From an uncultured Bacilli bacterium (GTDB lineage Bacteria; Bacillota_I; Bacilli_A; RF39; UBA660), in NCBI GenBank assembly GCA_934182615.1, contig CAKPRO010000010.1, forward strand, positions 3,023 to 67,022: DNA of 64,000 nucleotides, written 5' to 3'. Both the position numbers and the translations under genes were made by a program. Positions within the stretch are counted from its first letter, which is position 1. Each line of letters begins with the position of its first letter. The notes beneath the pieces were generated by a model. That model was not told the origin of the DNA and searched no databases. It saw nothing but the letters and a program-made list of their open reading frames with translations. Of the stretch, positions 15,806 through 23,541 are shown piece by piece.

Positions 15806-17041
15806 CTAATATGGCAATCTTATTGTTACTTTTGTTCCTTTATTTGGTTCTGATGTAAATAATAACTCTCCATCATGAGACTTTATTATCTCATTTGATA
15901 AGGCTACTCCTAATCCAGTACCATTCTGTTTAGTAGTATAAAACATTTCTTTGATACGATTTAATGTTTCTTCATCCATACCTATACCATTATCTTCAAT
16001 TAATATGTCTAGATAGTTTTTATATAAATTGGAAGATATTTCTATTTTACCATTTTCTGTGCAGGCTTCGTAAGCATTCTTTAGCATATTGATAATTACT
16101 TGTTTTAATCTTTCATAATCTCCTGAGAAATAGATTTCTTGATCATTGCGAGAGTTATATTCTAACTTTATTTTTTTATTAGTCATAAGTATTTTGAAGG
16201 AATCATAAACATCGTCTAATAGACAATTTAAATCTATTTGCTCTTTTACTACTTTAATTTTATTATATTCAACAAAATCACTTATAATATTTAGGCTTCT
16301 ATTTATTTCTTGTTTCATTATGTTAATATATTTTAAAGCTTTTTCTTCTTTATTTAAGTCAATCATATCTAGATAGCCTTTGCAGACTGCTAATGGATTT
16401 TTTATTTCATGAGTTAATTTAAATAAGGCATCTTTTATCTTTTTATCTTTTTCTAGCATTTTAATCGTAGTATTTAATGATTCTATTTTATCCATTACTT
16501 TAAATAAATATAATATGGAAAAAGTAGTAAAATAATAGATAAATACTATTATTAGAAGTAATATAAAATCATTTACTGATACTTTGATATCTTTAAAGAA
16601 ATATTCAAATGATAGAAAGAAGCCTTGAATTATGGCTGTTGATAATATAAATGAACCACTGCTGAGATTCTTTTTTCTAGCACATAAATATAACACTAAA
16701 TATGATATATATTTTATTATCATTATAGTTACTTCTACATTTAGTATATAATAGCTATATAAAACATTTATGATTGATAAGAATATACCTAAATAATGTT
16801 TTTTCTTCATATAGGCTATTACTATTGGTATATTACAAAATAATAATACTTTGGTATTTACTTCACTAGGAATATATTTTAAACATAAATATAATGATGT
16901 AATTAGTGCTATTGTTAATAATGTATCTTTATTACTATTGTTTATGTTTTCTCGATAACAAACTAAAACTAAATATATTAAAATAGGAAAAGTAATTAAT
17001 ATTAAATTTAATATTATATCTTTTATTATATATAAATTCAT
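15806..17041 (-). CDS. orphan membrane sensor histidine kinase (KinB-like)
   Basis: A 411-residue kinase: about six hydrophobic segments over residues 8-180 with no large sensory domain, then HisKA with phosphorylated His211 in LTHEIKNPLAVCKGYL. The HATPase domain follows (NMLKNAYEA, EDNGIGMDEE, GTGLGVALSN). No response regulator is adjacent. Membrane topology and the H-box sequence resemble sporulation kinases such as KinB that feed the Spo0F/Spo0A phosphorelay. The promoter carries three Spo0A-like boxes, which makes that role more likely (inference). Shine-Dalgarno GAAGGTGG. Confidence 0.85.
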   Translation of the reverse strand: MNLYIIKDIILNLILITFPILIYLVLVCYRENINNSNKDTLLTIALITSLYLCLKYIPSEVNTKVLLFCNIPIVIAYMKKKHYLGIFLSIINVLYSYYILNVEVTIMIIKYISYLVLYLCARKKNLSSGSFILSTAIIQGFFLSFEYFFKDIKVSVNDFILLLIIVFIYYFTTFSILYLFKVMDKIESLNTTIKMLEKDKKIKDALFKLTHEIKNPLAVCKGYLDMIDLNKEEKALKYINIMKQEINRSLNIISDFVEYNKIKVVKEQIDLNCLLDDVYDSFKILMTNKKIKLEYNSRNDQEIYFSGDYERLKQVIINMLKNAYEACTENGKIEISSNLYKNYLDILIEDNGIGMDEETLNRIKEMFYTTKQNGTGLGVALSNEIIKSHDGELLFTSEPNKGTKVTIRLPY

Positions 17042-17059
17042 TTTACCACCTTCGATATA

Positions 17060-17103
17060 ATTATACGACTTTGTTTTGTCGAATTTTGTCGAATTAAGTC
17101 GAA
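17060..17103 (-). promoter_or_regulatory. kinase promoter with three tandem Spo0A-box-like sequences
   Basis: Plus-strand TTTGTCGAA at 17075-17083 and 17085-17093 and TAAGTCGAA at 17095-17103: three copies in phase, exactly 10 bp apart. The Spo0A consensus is TGTCGAA-like. On the minus strand a TATAAT -10 (17065-17060) has no good -35, and the boxes cover the -35 region, as in Spo0A-activated promoters. The downstream gene is the orphan sensor kinase. Confidence 0.7.
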
Positions 17104-17105
17104 AA

Positions 17106-17151
17106 AAAGAACTTATTGTAATTTTTTGTAATTATATAAGTTCTTATTTTA
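17106..17151. terminator. terminator after the EIIB-like gene
   Basis: AAGAACTTAT and ATAAGTTCTT form a 10-bp stem spanning the 3' end of the EIIB-like gene. The minus-strand product is followed by an A/T-rich stretch with a TTTTTTTC run. It separates that gene from the kinase promoter. Confidence 0.6.
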
Positions 17152-17458
17152 ATTCATCTATATATTTTTTTAATTTTTTAGCGTCCGCTCCTAGGATTAT
17201 TTTTAATTGATCATCTATTTCAACAACACCTTTAGCTCCTAATTTCAGAATTCCTTCTTTATTAGCTTTGGTTATATCTTTTAGTGTTACTTTGAATCTA
17301 GACATTTCTACTTCGGTATCAAGGATATTATCTTTACCTCCTAGTAACTCTACTAATTTATTAAATTCCAATTTGATATTTTTCTTATTCATTTTTACAA
17401 TAGCAAAGGCTATTATTAATAGGACTGCTATTATAATTATATATTGATATAATTCCAC
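17144..17458 (-). CDS. membrane-tethered EIIB-like protein lacking the phosphorylatable cysteine
   Basis: A 104-residue protein: a transmembrane helix at about 5-22, then a domain resembling glucose-type PTS EIIB (FNKLVELLGGKDNI, SRFKVTLKDITKANKEGI, LGAKGVVEID, ILGADAKKLKKYI). In EIIB the active Cys precedes TRLRV. Here the aligned stretch reads EVEMSRFKV, with Glu51 in the Cys position. So it should not transfer phosphate. The start is GTG at 17458, 8 bases after GAGGTGG; the upstream in-frame GTG is inside that Shine-Dalgarno. Possibly a sensor or regulatory relic of a PTS protein. Confidence 0.65.
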   Translation of the reverse strand: MELYQYIIIIAVLLIIAFAIVKMNKKNIKLEFNKLVELLGGKDNILDTEVEMSRFKVTLKDITKANKEGILKLGAKGVVEIDDQLKIILGADAKKLKKYIDELK

Positions 17459-17540
17459 TTTATCTTCCACCTCTATTTTATTATACTATTTTTTTTCATA
17501 TATGACAAGTGCTATTTTGATGTGGTTAAAATTAACTATG

Positions 17541-17633
17541 AGTTACTTATAAGTTAACTTTTAATTACTTAATAATTTTTGTTATATTAATTTACTTTCT
17601 TTTATTTTTTTTACTCTTAAAAATGATATACTT
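17541..17633 (+). promoter_or_regulatory. agrB promoter region with direct repeats
   Basis: TATACT at 17628-17633 fits a -10; its transcript would begin only about 10 bases before the ATG at 17651. Upstream are two direct repeats, AGTTACTTA (17541) and AGTTAACTT (17552), 11 bp apart, near further TTAA-rich copies. LytTR regulators such as AgrA bind pairs of short direct repeats, so this could be the AgrA operator. The match is only suggestive. Confidence 0.4.
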
Positions 17634-17650
17634 TGTTTGTAGGTAAAAGC

Positions 17651-18259
17651 ATGAGACAAGAGATTTTAGATAAAGCTATTTATAGTATTAGAAAAAAATA
17701 TCCTGATTACAATGACGAAAAGTTAGAGGAAATTAGTTATGGACTTGAAGCTTTATATATCACTTTTACGAAAACAGTTGTCATATTTGGCGTTGCATAT
17801 ATTCTTGGTATTATTAAAAATGTTATAGGTATATTATTATCATATAATTTAATTAGAACTACTGCCTTTGGTATGCATGCAAAAAAAAGTTGGCATTGTT
17901 ATATCATATCAGGAGCACTTTTTATAGGGACTGCTGCTGTATGTAAATATTTTGATATTAGTGTATATATAAAATATATTATTAGCGTTATAGCATTCAT
18001 TACTATTGTAATATATGCTCCTGCTGATACATATAAACGACCACTAATAAATAAATATAAAAGAAGAAATTATAAGATTATAACAATTATATTAAGTTCT
18101 ATGTACTTAATATTCATAATATTACTAAAAAATAGTATTATTAGTTCATACTTATGTTTTGGACTACTAGATGCAAGTTTGATGATCCATCCTTTAGTTT
18201 ATAGGATGTTTCAATTGCCATACAATAACTATAAGAACTATGATGTTACTTATAATTAG
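17651..18259 (+). CDS. agrB: AgrB, autoinducer peptide processing membrane endopeptidase
   Basis: A 202-residue multi-pass membrane protein. The catalytic His76 (AFGMHAKKSW) and Cys83 (HCYIIS) keep the seven-residue spacing of AgrB, which cleaves AgrD and forms its thiolactone. The start is set at ATG 17651; a TTG start six codons upstream would overlap the predicted -10 box. Immediately downstream is agrD. The usual agrBDCA order is broken: agrC and agrA lie on the opposite strand and converge on this pair. Confidence 0.92.
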   Translation: MRQEILDKAIYSIRKKYPDYNDEKLEEISYGLEALYITFTKTVVIFGVAYILGIIKNVIGILLSYNLIRTTAFGMHAKKSWHCYIISGALFIGTAAVCKYFDISVYIKYIISVIAFITIVIYAPADTYKRPLINKYKRRNYKIITIILSSMYLIFIILLKNSIISSYLCFGLLDASLMIHPLVYRMFQLPYNNYKNYDVTYN

Positions 18260-18290
18260 TATGGAATAAATATAGTTTGGAGGAATTAAA

Positions 18291-18404
18291 ATGTTAGCAA
18301 GATTATTAAGTTGGATCGGTTCTCTATCTGCTGGTGCAGGTACAAAAGCATGTGTTTTATGGTTTACAGACGAACCAAAAATGCCTAAAAGTTTATTAAA
18401 ATAG
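18291..18404 (+). CDS. agrD: AgrD autoinducing peptide precursor
   Basis: A 37-residue precursor: amphipathic leader MLARLLSWIGSLSAGAG, then the core TKACVLWF and the acidic recognition tail TDEPKMPKSLLK. The single Cys21 followed by four residues (CVLWF) would give a five-membered thiolactone ring, and the DEPKMPK tail matches the conserved AgrD C-terminus. Strong GGAGG Shine-Dalgarno, 31 bases after agrB. The N-terminal tail of the mature signal cannot be fixed from sequence. Confidence 0.92.
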   Translation: MLARLLSWIGSLSAGAGTKACVLWFTDEPKMPKSLLK

Positions 18405-18432
18405 AACGTACTTAAATCAATTCTTTAACTAG

Positions 18433-18466
18433 AAAAGGAATCATACTGCAAGCGATTCCTTTTTTA
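18433..18466. terminator. bidirectional terminator between agrD and agrC
   Basis: AAAAGGAATC and GATTCCTTTT form a 10-bp stem with an 11-base loop, followed by a T-run on the plus strand and preceded by A-rich sequence on the other. It serves both convergent units; the agrC stop codon lies in the T-run. Confidence 0.85.
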
Positions 18467-19759
18467 TTTTACCTTTATAGTTTGTATATATAATTTATCA
18501 GTAATTTTTGTTTCTGAAGTTATACGATTATTTTCGTTTAAAATTCTTTTAACTAATAATAATCCATGACCTCTATTTTTACCTTTAGTACTATATTTTT
18601 CTTTACCTACTTTTTCTTCGTCAACTTTATAGTTATAACTGTTTGATATTATTATTTTAATAATATCATTTACCAAATATATTTCTAAGCCTATTTGTTT
18701 ATCTTCACATACTGATGCAGCTTCGATAGCATTATCCATATATACACCAATAATTCTTGTTAAATCTTTAAAATCTCTTGTTTTCATTTTTTCTAATTGA
18801 CTATTTTCAATTTGCTTAGAAATATTTAATGATACTTTTATATCTTTTTGTTCTGCTTCAAGAAATTTATAATATAAAAATCCTTTTAAACCATTAGATG
18901 GTAAATATTTGAACTTAGAAAACTTGGCACTTTTGATGCTTTTCTTATCACCAATAATACTATCTACATATTCACACAAATCCTTATCTTTCTTGTCAGA
19001 TAATTTACTTCTTATGGTTAATAATTCATTTTTGGTTTCATGATTTATTGTTCTTTGTTCTTCAATATCACTTTCGTAATCTCTCATTACAGTTAGCAAA
19101 TCGTCATATTTTTTAAACATTGTCTCATTATCTATTTTTTGTTTGAATAGATAAAATAATATTGCAATTAACGTTGCTATTACTAATAAGTACATTATAA
19201 TACTATTATCTCTTCTGTAATTATTAATTAGATTATAAAAGAAAATTGTTATAGTTATTAATGTCAATAGAGAAACACCAACTATTTTCATATTTCCCGA
19301 TAATTTATAATTGATTATTTTCTTTAATGGCTTTCTTAATAAATAGATTAACACTATAAGTAAAACACTAACTATCAAATTTCCTAATATACTTCCGGCA
19401 AAAGTTGAATAATAATATTCTTTACTTATTCCCAGAATTCTTATTGAAAACATTAATACAAATAAATCTGGTACTAGTGTTAAAAGAGCATATATTATTG
19501 TTGAAAAGAATGACTTTAAATATCCAATGTTAAAGCAAAATTTAATTAATATAAAATATGCTAAACAAGTGAATAATGTCTTTTCAGTGCCTTCTAGAAA
19601 TATAAAGAAGACAGTATTCAAAATACAAACTAAAATGAATATTATTATATCTTTATATGACTTTTTTAATTTACCATCATTAAAGATTATTACTCCGTAA
19701 GCATAAACAGAAACTATTAATGCTGCACAACTAAAAAATGTCTTCAAAACTTCCAACAC
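18464..19759 (-). CDS. agrC: AgrC-like sensor histidine kinase (GHKL type)
   Basis: A 431-residue receptor kinase with about six transmembrane segments in residues 1-205, a coiled linker, His240 in INHETKNELLTIRSK (the AgrC-type H-box) and a GHKL ATPase end (YMDNAIEAA, GKNRGHGLLLVKRIL). It should bind the AgrD-derived peptide and phosphorylate AgrA. Start codon is GTG with GAGG upstream, overlapping the end of agrA by 29 bases. Gene order agrA before agrC is the reverse of the Staphylococcus order. Confidence 0.88.
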   Translation of the reverse strand: MLEVLKTFFSCAALIVSVYAYGVIIFNDGKLKKSYKDIIIFILVCILNTVFFIFLEGTEKTLFTCLAYFILIKFCFNIGYLKSFFSTIIYALLTLVPDLFVLMFSIRILGISKEYYYSTFAGSILGNLIVSVLLIVLIYLLRKPLKKIINYKLSGNMKIVGVSLLTLITITIFFYNLINNYRRDNSIIMYLLVIATLIAILFYLFKQKIDNETMFKKYDDLLTVMRDYESDIEEQRTINHETKNELLTIRSKLSDKKDKDLCEYVDSIIGDKKSIKSAKFSKFKYLPSNGLKGFLYYKFLEAEQKDIKVSLNISKQIENSQLEKMKTRDFKDLTRIIGVYMDNAIEAASVCEDKQIGLEIYLVNDIIKIIISNSYNYKVDEEKVGKEKYSTKGKNRGHGLLLVKRILNENNRITSETKITDKLYIQTIKVK

Positions 19760-20468
19760 GTTTCCTCAACTCCTTTCTACAAGCAGAGCTAAGCAATGTT
19801 GTTGAATCATTGTTTTTGAAATGAATAGTAAACTTTGCGTATTCTACTTTGCTTATGTTTTCTAGATTTACTATACATGATTTGTGAGTCCTCAAAAATA
19901 GAGGTGACAATTCTTGTTCTAGACTGGTTATTGTTCTTTTTGTATATTTTGGTTTGTCGTTAATAAAATGAATTATACATCTTGCAGCAGCAGGATCTTT
20001 TTCTATATATGTTATGTTTCTATATAGAACCCTGTGAGCTGTATGATTATATGTAAAATCTAGTGTTTTATTTCTAACCATTCTATCTAATATATAGATT
20101 AGTGTTTCTTCAACTCTTAATTGATATTTATGACCTTTTTCTATGTAATCAATAGCTTCGAGTCTAGAATAAAATATATCATTTTTACATTCAGGATGTA
20201 TTGTTACAAAAACGATATCGCTTCGTTCGTCATCTTCTCTTATTTCTGAAGCTATTTCTAAACCTCCAATTGTGGGTAATTCAACATCTAACAGATATAT
20301 TTTTCTGTCAAATGGTTCTTTGATGATTTTATGTAATTCCTCATCATATTTTTGAAATTTATGAATTTTGTATTCAATGTCATCATATTTCATCATGGCC
20401 TTGTTAATTGTTTGTACTGCAATATTTAATTCTTCTATATTATCTTCGCATACTATAAATTTAAGCAT
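19731..20468 (-). CDS. agrA: AgrA-like LytTR response regulator
   Basis: A 245-residue regulator: receiver domain with Asp61 in IYLLDVELP and acidic ECE-type pocket near residues 8-9, then a LytTR DNA-binding domain (YNHTAHRVLYRNITYIEK, FLRTHKSCIVNLENI). It sits between an LTA-synthase-like gene upstream (31 bases) and agrC downstream (overlapping), so the three may form one transcript. Likely targets are agrBD and cell-surface genes (inference from other agr systems). Confidence 0.9.
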   Translation of the reverse strand: MLKFIVCEDNIEELNIAVQTINKAMMKYDDIEYKIHKFQKYDEELHKIIKEPFDRKIYLLDVELPTIGGLEIASEIREDDERSDIVFVTIHPECKNDIFYSRLEAIDYIEKGHKYQLRVEETLIYILDRMVRNKTLDFTYNHTAHRVLYRNITYIEKDPAAARCIIHFINDKPKYTKRTITSLEQELSPLFLRTHKSCIVNLENISKVEYAKFTIHFKNNDSTTLLSSACRKELRKRVGSFEDIF

Positions 20469-20499
20469 TTCTATCTTCCTTCCAATATACTAATAATTT

Positions 20500-22482
20500 T
20501 TATTTACTGCAAACACCTTTTAACTCTTTTATTAAATTGTATGAAATGATATCATTAGATACTTCTATTATTTCTGTTGCATAGTCAGCTCGACTTTTTA
20601 TATAATCTTCGCTAACAGCCTCATTTGTTATTGCGTATATTTCTGATTTTGGAGCATTGTAATATATTTTTGATGTTAAATATGAACCATCTACAAATAC
20701 TACAGTATTATCACCATCCTTTATATTAAAGATATCTTTCCCTATTTGGTAATCACTATGTATTCCTAACATATTTCCGATTGTAGGCAATGCATCTATC
20801 ATTCCAGTTGGTACATCTACTACTATATTATATTTTTTGTCTTTTGTCCATATTATAAATGGAACTTTTCGATCTAATTCATAATTATATGAATTATATG
20901 GTACATATCCTTCATCTTTTTCTGTTTTTATTTTATCTTCTACTGGATCATAATTATAAAGTAAATTAAAATCATTAAAACTTAACCTTGCATCATGATC
21001 ACCATAAATTATTAAAACTGTATCCTCAAGCAATCCTTCTTCATCTAACTTATCAACAAATTCCCCAATAGCAGAATCGGCATAATGAACAGATCTAAGG
21101 TAATTATTCATTACTGTTCCTTCTAAGTAATTTCTTGTTATTGTCTTATTACCAGCATCTATGGATATACTTGTATTAAACTCATCCATCAACTCTAAAT
21201 CGTCAAATGGAGTGTGATTTGATAGCATTATCAATAAGCCGTAATAAGGCGGGCCTGTACTTTCTTTTATTTCTTTGATTTTTTCTACCGACTGACTAAA
21301 GAACGATCTATCTGATAAGCCTAAGCCTATAGTTTCGTCTATAACATATGAATCTTTGCTATAAAAGTGATCATAGCCAAGAGCTTTATACATATTGTTT
21401 CTATTCCAAAACTCTCCAGTATTGGCATGCATACTAAATGTATAATATCCTTTATCTTTTAATAAACTAGGAACTGCTACATAATCTCTATCAAAGTAGT
21501 TAACAAATGCTGTTCCTTTTGTCGAAGGCATTAATGACGTATTGAAAGTAAATTCGCTATCACTGCTTGTTCCCACTCCTACTTCTGAATAAAAGTTATT
21601 AAAGAATATTCCTTCTTTTGCTAGTCTGTTCAAATTAGGAGTTACTTCTTTATCATTAAATTTTAAATTCATAGGAAAAGTTTGCATACTTTCAGCATGT
21701 ATTACTATTACGTTTTTTCCTTCAAATATGTTTGTATATTCGTTTTCTATTTTTTGATATTTGTTTTCTTTGTAAAAATCAGTTACTTTTTTTAATGCTT
21801 CGTCGTGACCAAACATACTATTAATTTTTGGGGTTAAACTTTGAATAAAGTCGTCTAATTGATATATGTATATACCAAAATTCATAACAACTGATTCTCT
21901 ATTCCAAAGTTTATATAATCTGCCCCAGGCATTTAAAGGCATTGTTAATGCTCCCATGACAAAAATAATTATAGATGTTAATAATATTTTTTTTATTATT
22001 CCCTTCTTTTTTTCTCTTATTTTTATTAGTTTTTTCTTTGTTAATAATTTATAAGATATATACATAACGAAAGGACACCATAAATATACCAGATCAGATA
22101 TTTTTAAAACATTCTTAAAAATTGCATCACTTACATCACTAGCAAATGTTATATTTGTTAATATTGATAATGATGCATATGAACTATAATAATGATAATA
22201 TACACTATTTACTATACAAACTATCGTTAACAATATAGTTATACTCATATAATAGTATATTTTTTTGCTTTTTTTAATAAACAAAGATAGCAGTGCAAGT
22301 ATATTTAAAAATCCTAAATCCATTAGTAGTGGTGATATTCTCAGTCCATTGTTTACTGTATTTATTCTGAGTAATAATCCATTTATCAAATTTATGATTA
22401 TAAATATCATTTCAAGTAAGTAATTATCTTTTATTTGCTCTTTAATATCACTAAACTTTTTTCTTATTTTCTTTTCATTCAT
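20500..22482 (-). CDS. LTA synthase family membrane sulfatase-fold enzyme
   Basis: A 660-residue protein: about five transmembrane helices up to residue 185, then an extracellular sulfatase-like domain with metal-site segments IHAESMQTFP (about 261-270) and IYGDHDARLS. LtaS polymerises glycerol-phosphate from phosphatidylglycerol using a Thr nucleophile in GQGKTSD. Here the aligned stretch is GVGTSSD, placing Ser306 at the nucleophile position with Thr305 beside it. So it may be an LtaS variant or a related phosphoethanolamine/glycerol-phosphate transferase. It lies just upstream of agrA-agrC, hinting at quorum control of the wall. Confidence 0.85.
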   Translation of the reverse strand: MNEKKIRKKFSDIKEQIKDNYLLEMIFIIINLINGLLLRINTVNNGLRISPLLMDLGFLNILALLSLFIKKSKKIYYYMSITILLTIVCIVNSVYYHYYSSYASLSILTNITFASDVSDAIFKNVLKISDLVYLWCPFVMYISYKLLTKKKLIKIREKKKGIIKKILLTSIIIFVMGALTMPLNAWGRLYKLWNRESVVMNFGIYIYQLDDFIQSLTPKINSMFGHDEALKKVTDFYKENKYQKIENEYTNIFEGKNVIVIHAESMQTFPMNLKFNDKEVTPNLNRLAKEGIFFNNFYSEVGVGTSSDSEFTFNTSLMPSTKGTAFVNYFDRDYVAVPSLLKDKGYYTFSMHANTGEFWNRNNMYKALGYDHFYSKDSYVIDETIGLGLSDRSFFSQSVEKIKEIKESTGPPYYGLLIMLSNHTPFDDLELMDEFNTSISIDAGNKTITRNYLEGTVMNNYLRSVHYADSAIGEFVDKLDEEGLLEDTVLIIYGDHDARLSFNDFNLLYNYDPVEDKIKTEKDEGYVPYNSYNYELDRKVPFIIWTKDKKYNIVVDVPTGMIDALPTIGNMLGIHSDYQIGKDIFNIKDGDNTVVFVDGSYLTSKIYYNAPKSEIYAITNEAVSEDYIKSRADYATEIIEVSNDIISYNLIKELKGVCSK

Positions 22483-22537
22483 TTATATCACTAAAATAAT
22501 TGTATCAAATTTCTTATAAAAAATCTATTATTATCAA

Positions 22538-22572
22538 TAAAAAAATAAAAAAAATGTGAATTAATCACATTA
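22538..22572 (-). terminator. terminator after rpmE
   Basis: On the minus strand the near-palindrome AATGTGATTAATTCACATT is followed by a long T-rich run. The stem overlaps the rpmE stop codon. Confidence 0.85.
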
Positions 22573-22779
22573 TTTTTCAGTACTAAAGCCAAATTTTTTA
22601 TTGAATTTTTCAACTTGTCCTTTTTTAGATCCTAATGTTTGTTTTCCTGTATAGAATGGATGACATTTTGAACATACTTCAACTTGAATATTTTCTTCTG
22701 TTGATTTTGTTTTAAATGTATTTCCACATGCACATGTTACAGTTGCTTCAACATAATTTGGATGAATATTTTTTTTCAT
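22570..22779 (-). CDS. rpmE: 50S ribosomal protein L31, zinc-binding type
   Basis: A 69-residue L31: MKKNIHPNYVEATVTCACGN and VEVCSKCHPFYTGKQ keep the cysteines of the zinc-binding (C+) form, and the C-terminus KFNKKFGF is typical. I set the start at 22779, directly after AAGGAG; a longer reading from upstream ATG codons would add 11 residues not found in the family. Single gene with its own terminator. Confidence 0.96.
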   Translation of the reverse strand: MKKNIHPNYVEATVTCACGNTFKTKSTEENIQVEVCSKCHPFYTGKQTLGSKKGQVEKFNKKFGFSTEK

Positions 22780-22839
22780 TATTATCTCTCCTTCCGCCAT
22801 GACACTTGTCATAGTAATAAAATTACATGGTATATTATA

Positions 22840-23520
22840 TCAGTTATTTTCTATTTTTTCAACAATTATTTGTGAAATTTTTTTATAACCTTCAATATTT
22901 GGTATAAAAGTGCCTTTTTTTGAAAAATAAATTGGATTATTATCAAAATAATTTGATAAGTCTATATATGTAAAATTTCTTTTCACACATTCTTTTTTCA
23001 ACTTATAATTTGCATAATTGAAAACATCAGAAAATTCACCTGTTACATTATAATAACCAATAATTATTACTTGCTGATGATGGAATTTATTTATATAATT
23101 AAATATTTTTGTATAATCATTTATTAATGTGTCTATATAGCTATATATATTTTGATCTTGTTTAGATAATTTGTTGTATATTTCACTCATTCCTAGCGAT
23201 ATTGTTATTATATCAGATTCTTTTATTAATCTATTTAGAGAATAATTATCTTTTGTTTCGTTATATGATAATATTTTTATAATATCTAAAATTCGATAAT
23301 CGCTTGATGTGAATGTTTTATTATATTCTTTTAATATCTCATTATCTTTTAAATAGTCTCTTATATAATCACTATATCCTTTTGTTATTACTCCGTATTC
23401 ATTTGTTCCTCTTGATAAAGAGTCTCCTATCACGAGATACGATACTTTTTTATCTATTGTAAAATTGTATATAAAATAACATGATAAAAAAAGAATTAAT
23501 ATTAGTAATACTTTCTTCAT
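22840..23520 (-). CDS. SGNH-fold (GDSL-like) protein with degenerate catalytic residues
   Basis: A 226-residue protein with a signal anchor (about 3-20) and block I GDSLSRG carrying Ser34. Block III reads SLGMSE where GxND is expected. Block V reads GTFIPNIEGY where DxxHPNxxGY is expected, so the usual Asn and Asp-His pair appear lost. It may therefore be non-catalytic or use other residues. Fold and extracellular position resemble YpmR-type GDSL lipases/esterases. It follows murA by about 20 bases on the same strand, suggesting a wall-related role. Confidence 0.7.
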   Translation of the reverse strand: MKKVLLILILFLSCYFIYNFTIDKKVSYLVIGDSLSRGTNEYGVITKGYSDYIRDYLKDNEILKEYNKTFTSSDYRILDIIKILSYNETKDNYSLNRLIKESDIITISLGMSEIYNKLSKQDQNIYSYIDTLINDYTKIFNYINKFHHQQVIIIGYYNVTGEFSDVFNYANYKLKKECVKRNFTYIDLSNYFDNNPIYFSKKGTFIPNIEGYKKISQIIVEKIENN

Positions 23521-23541
23521 ATTTCACCTAATTAAGTATAT

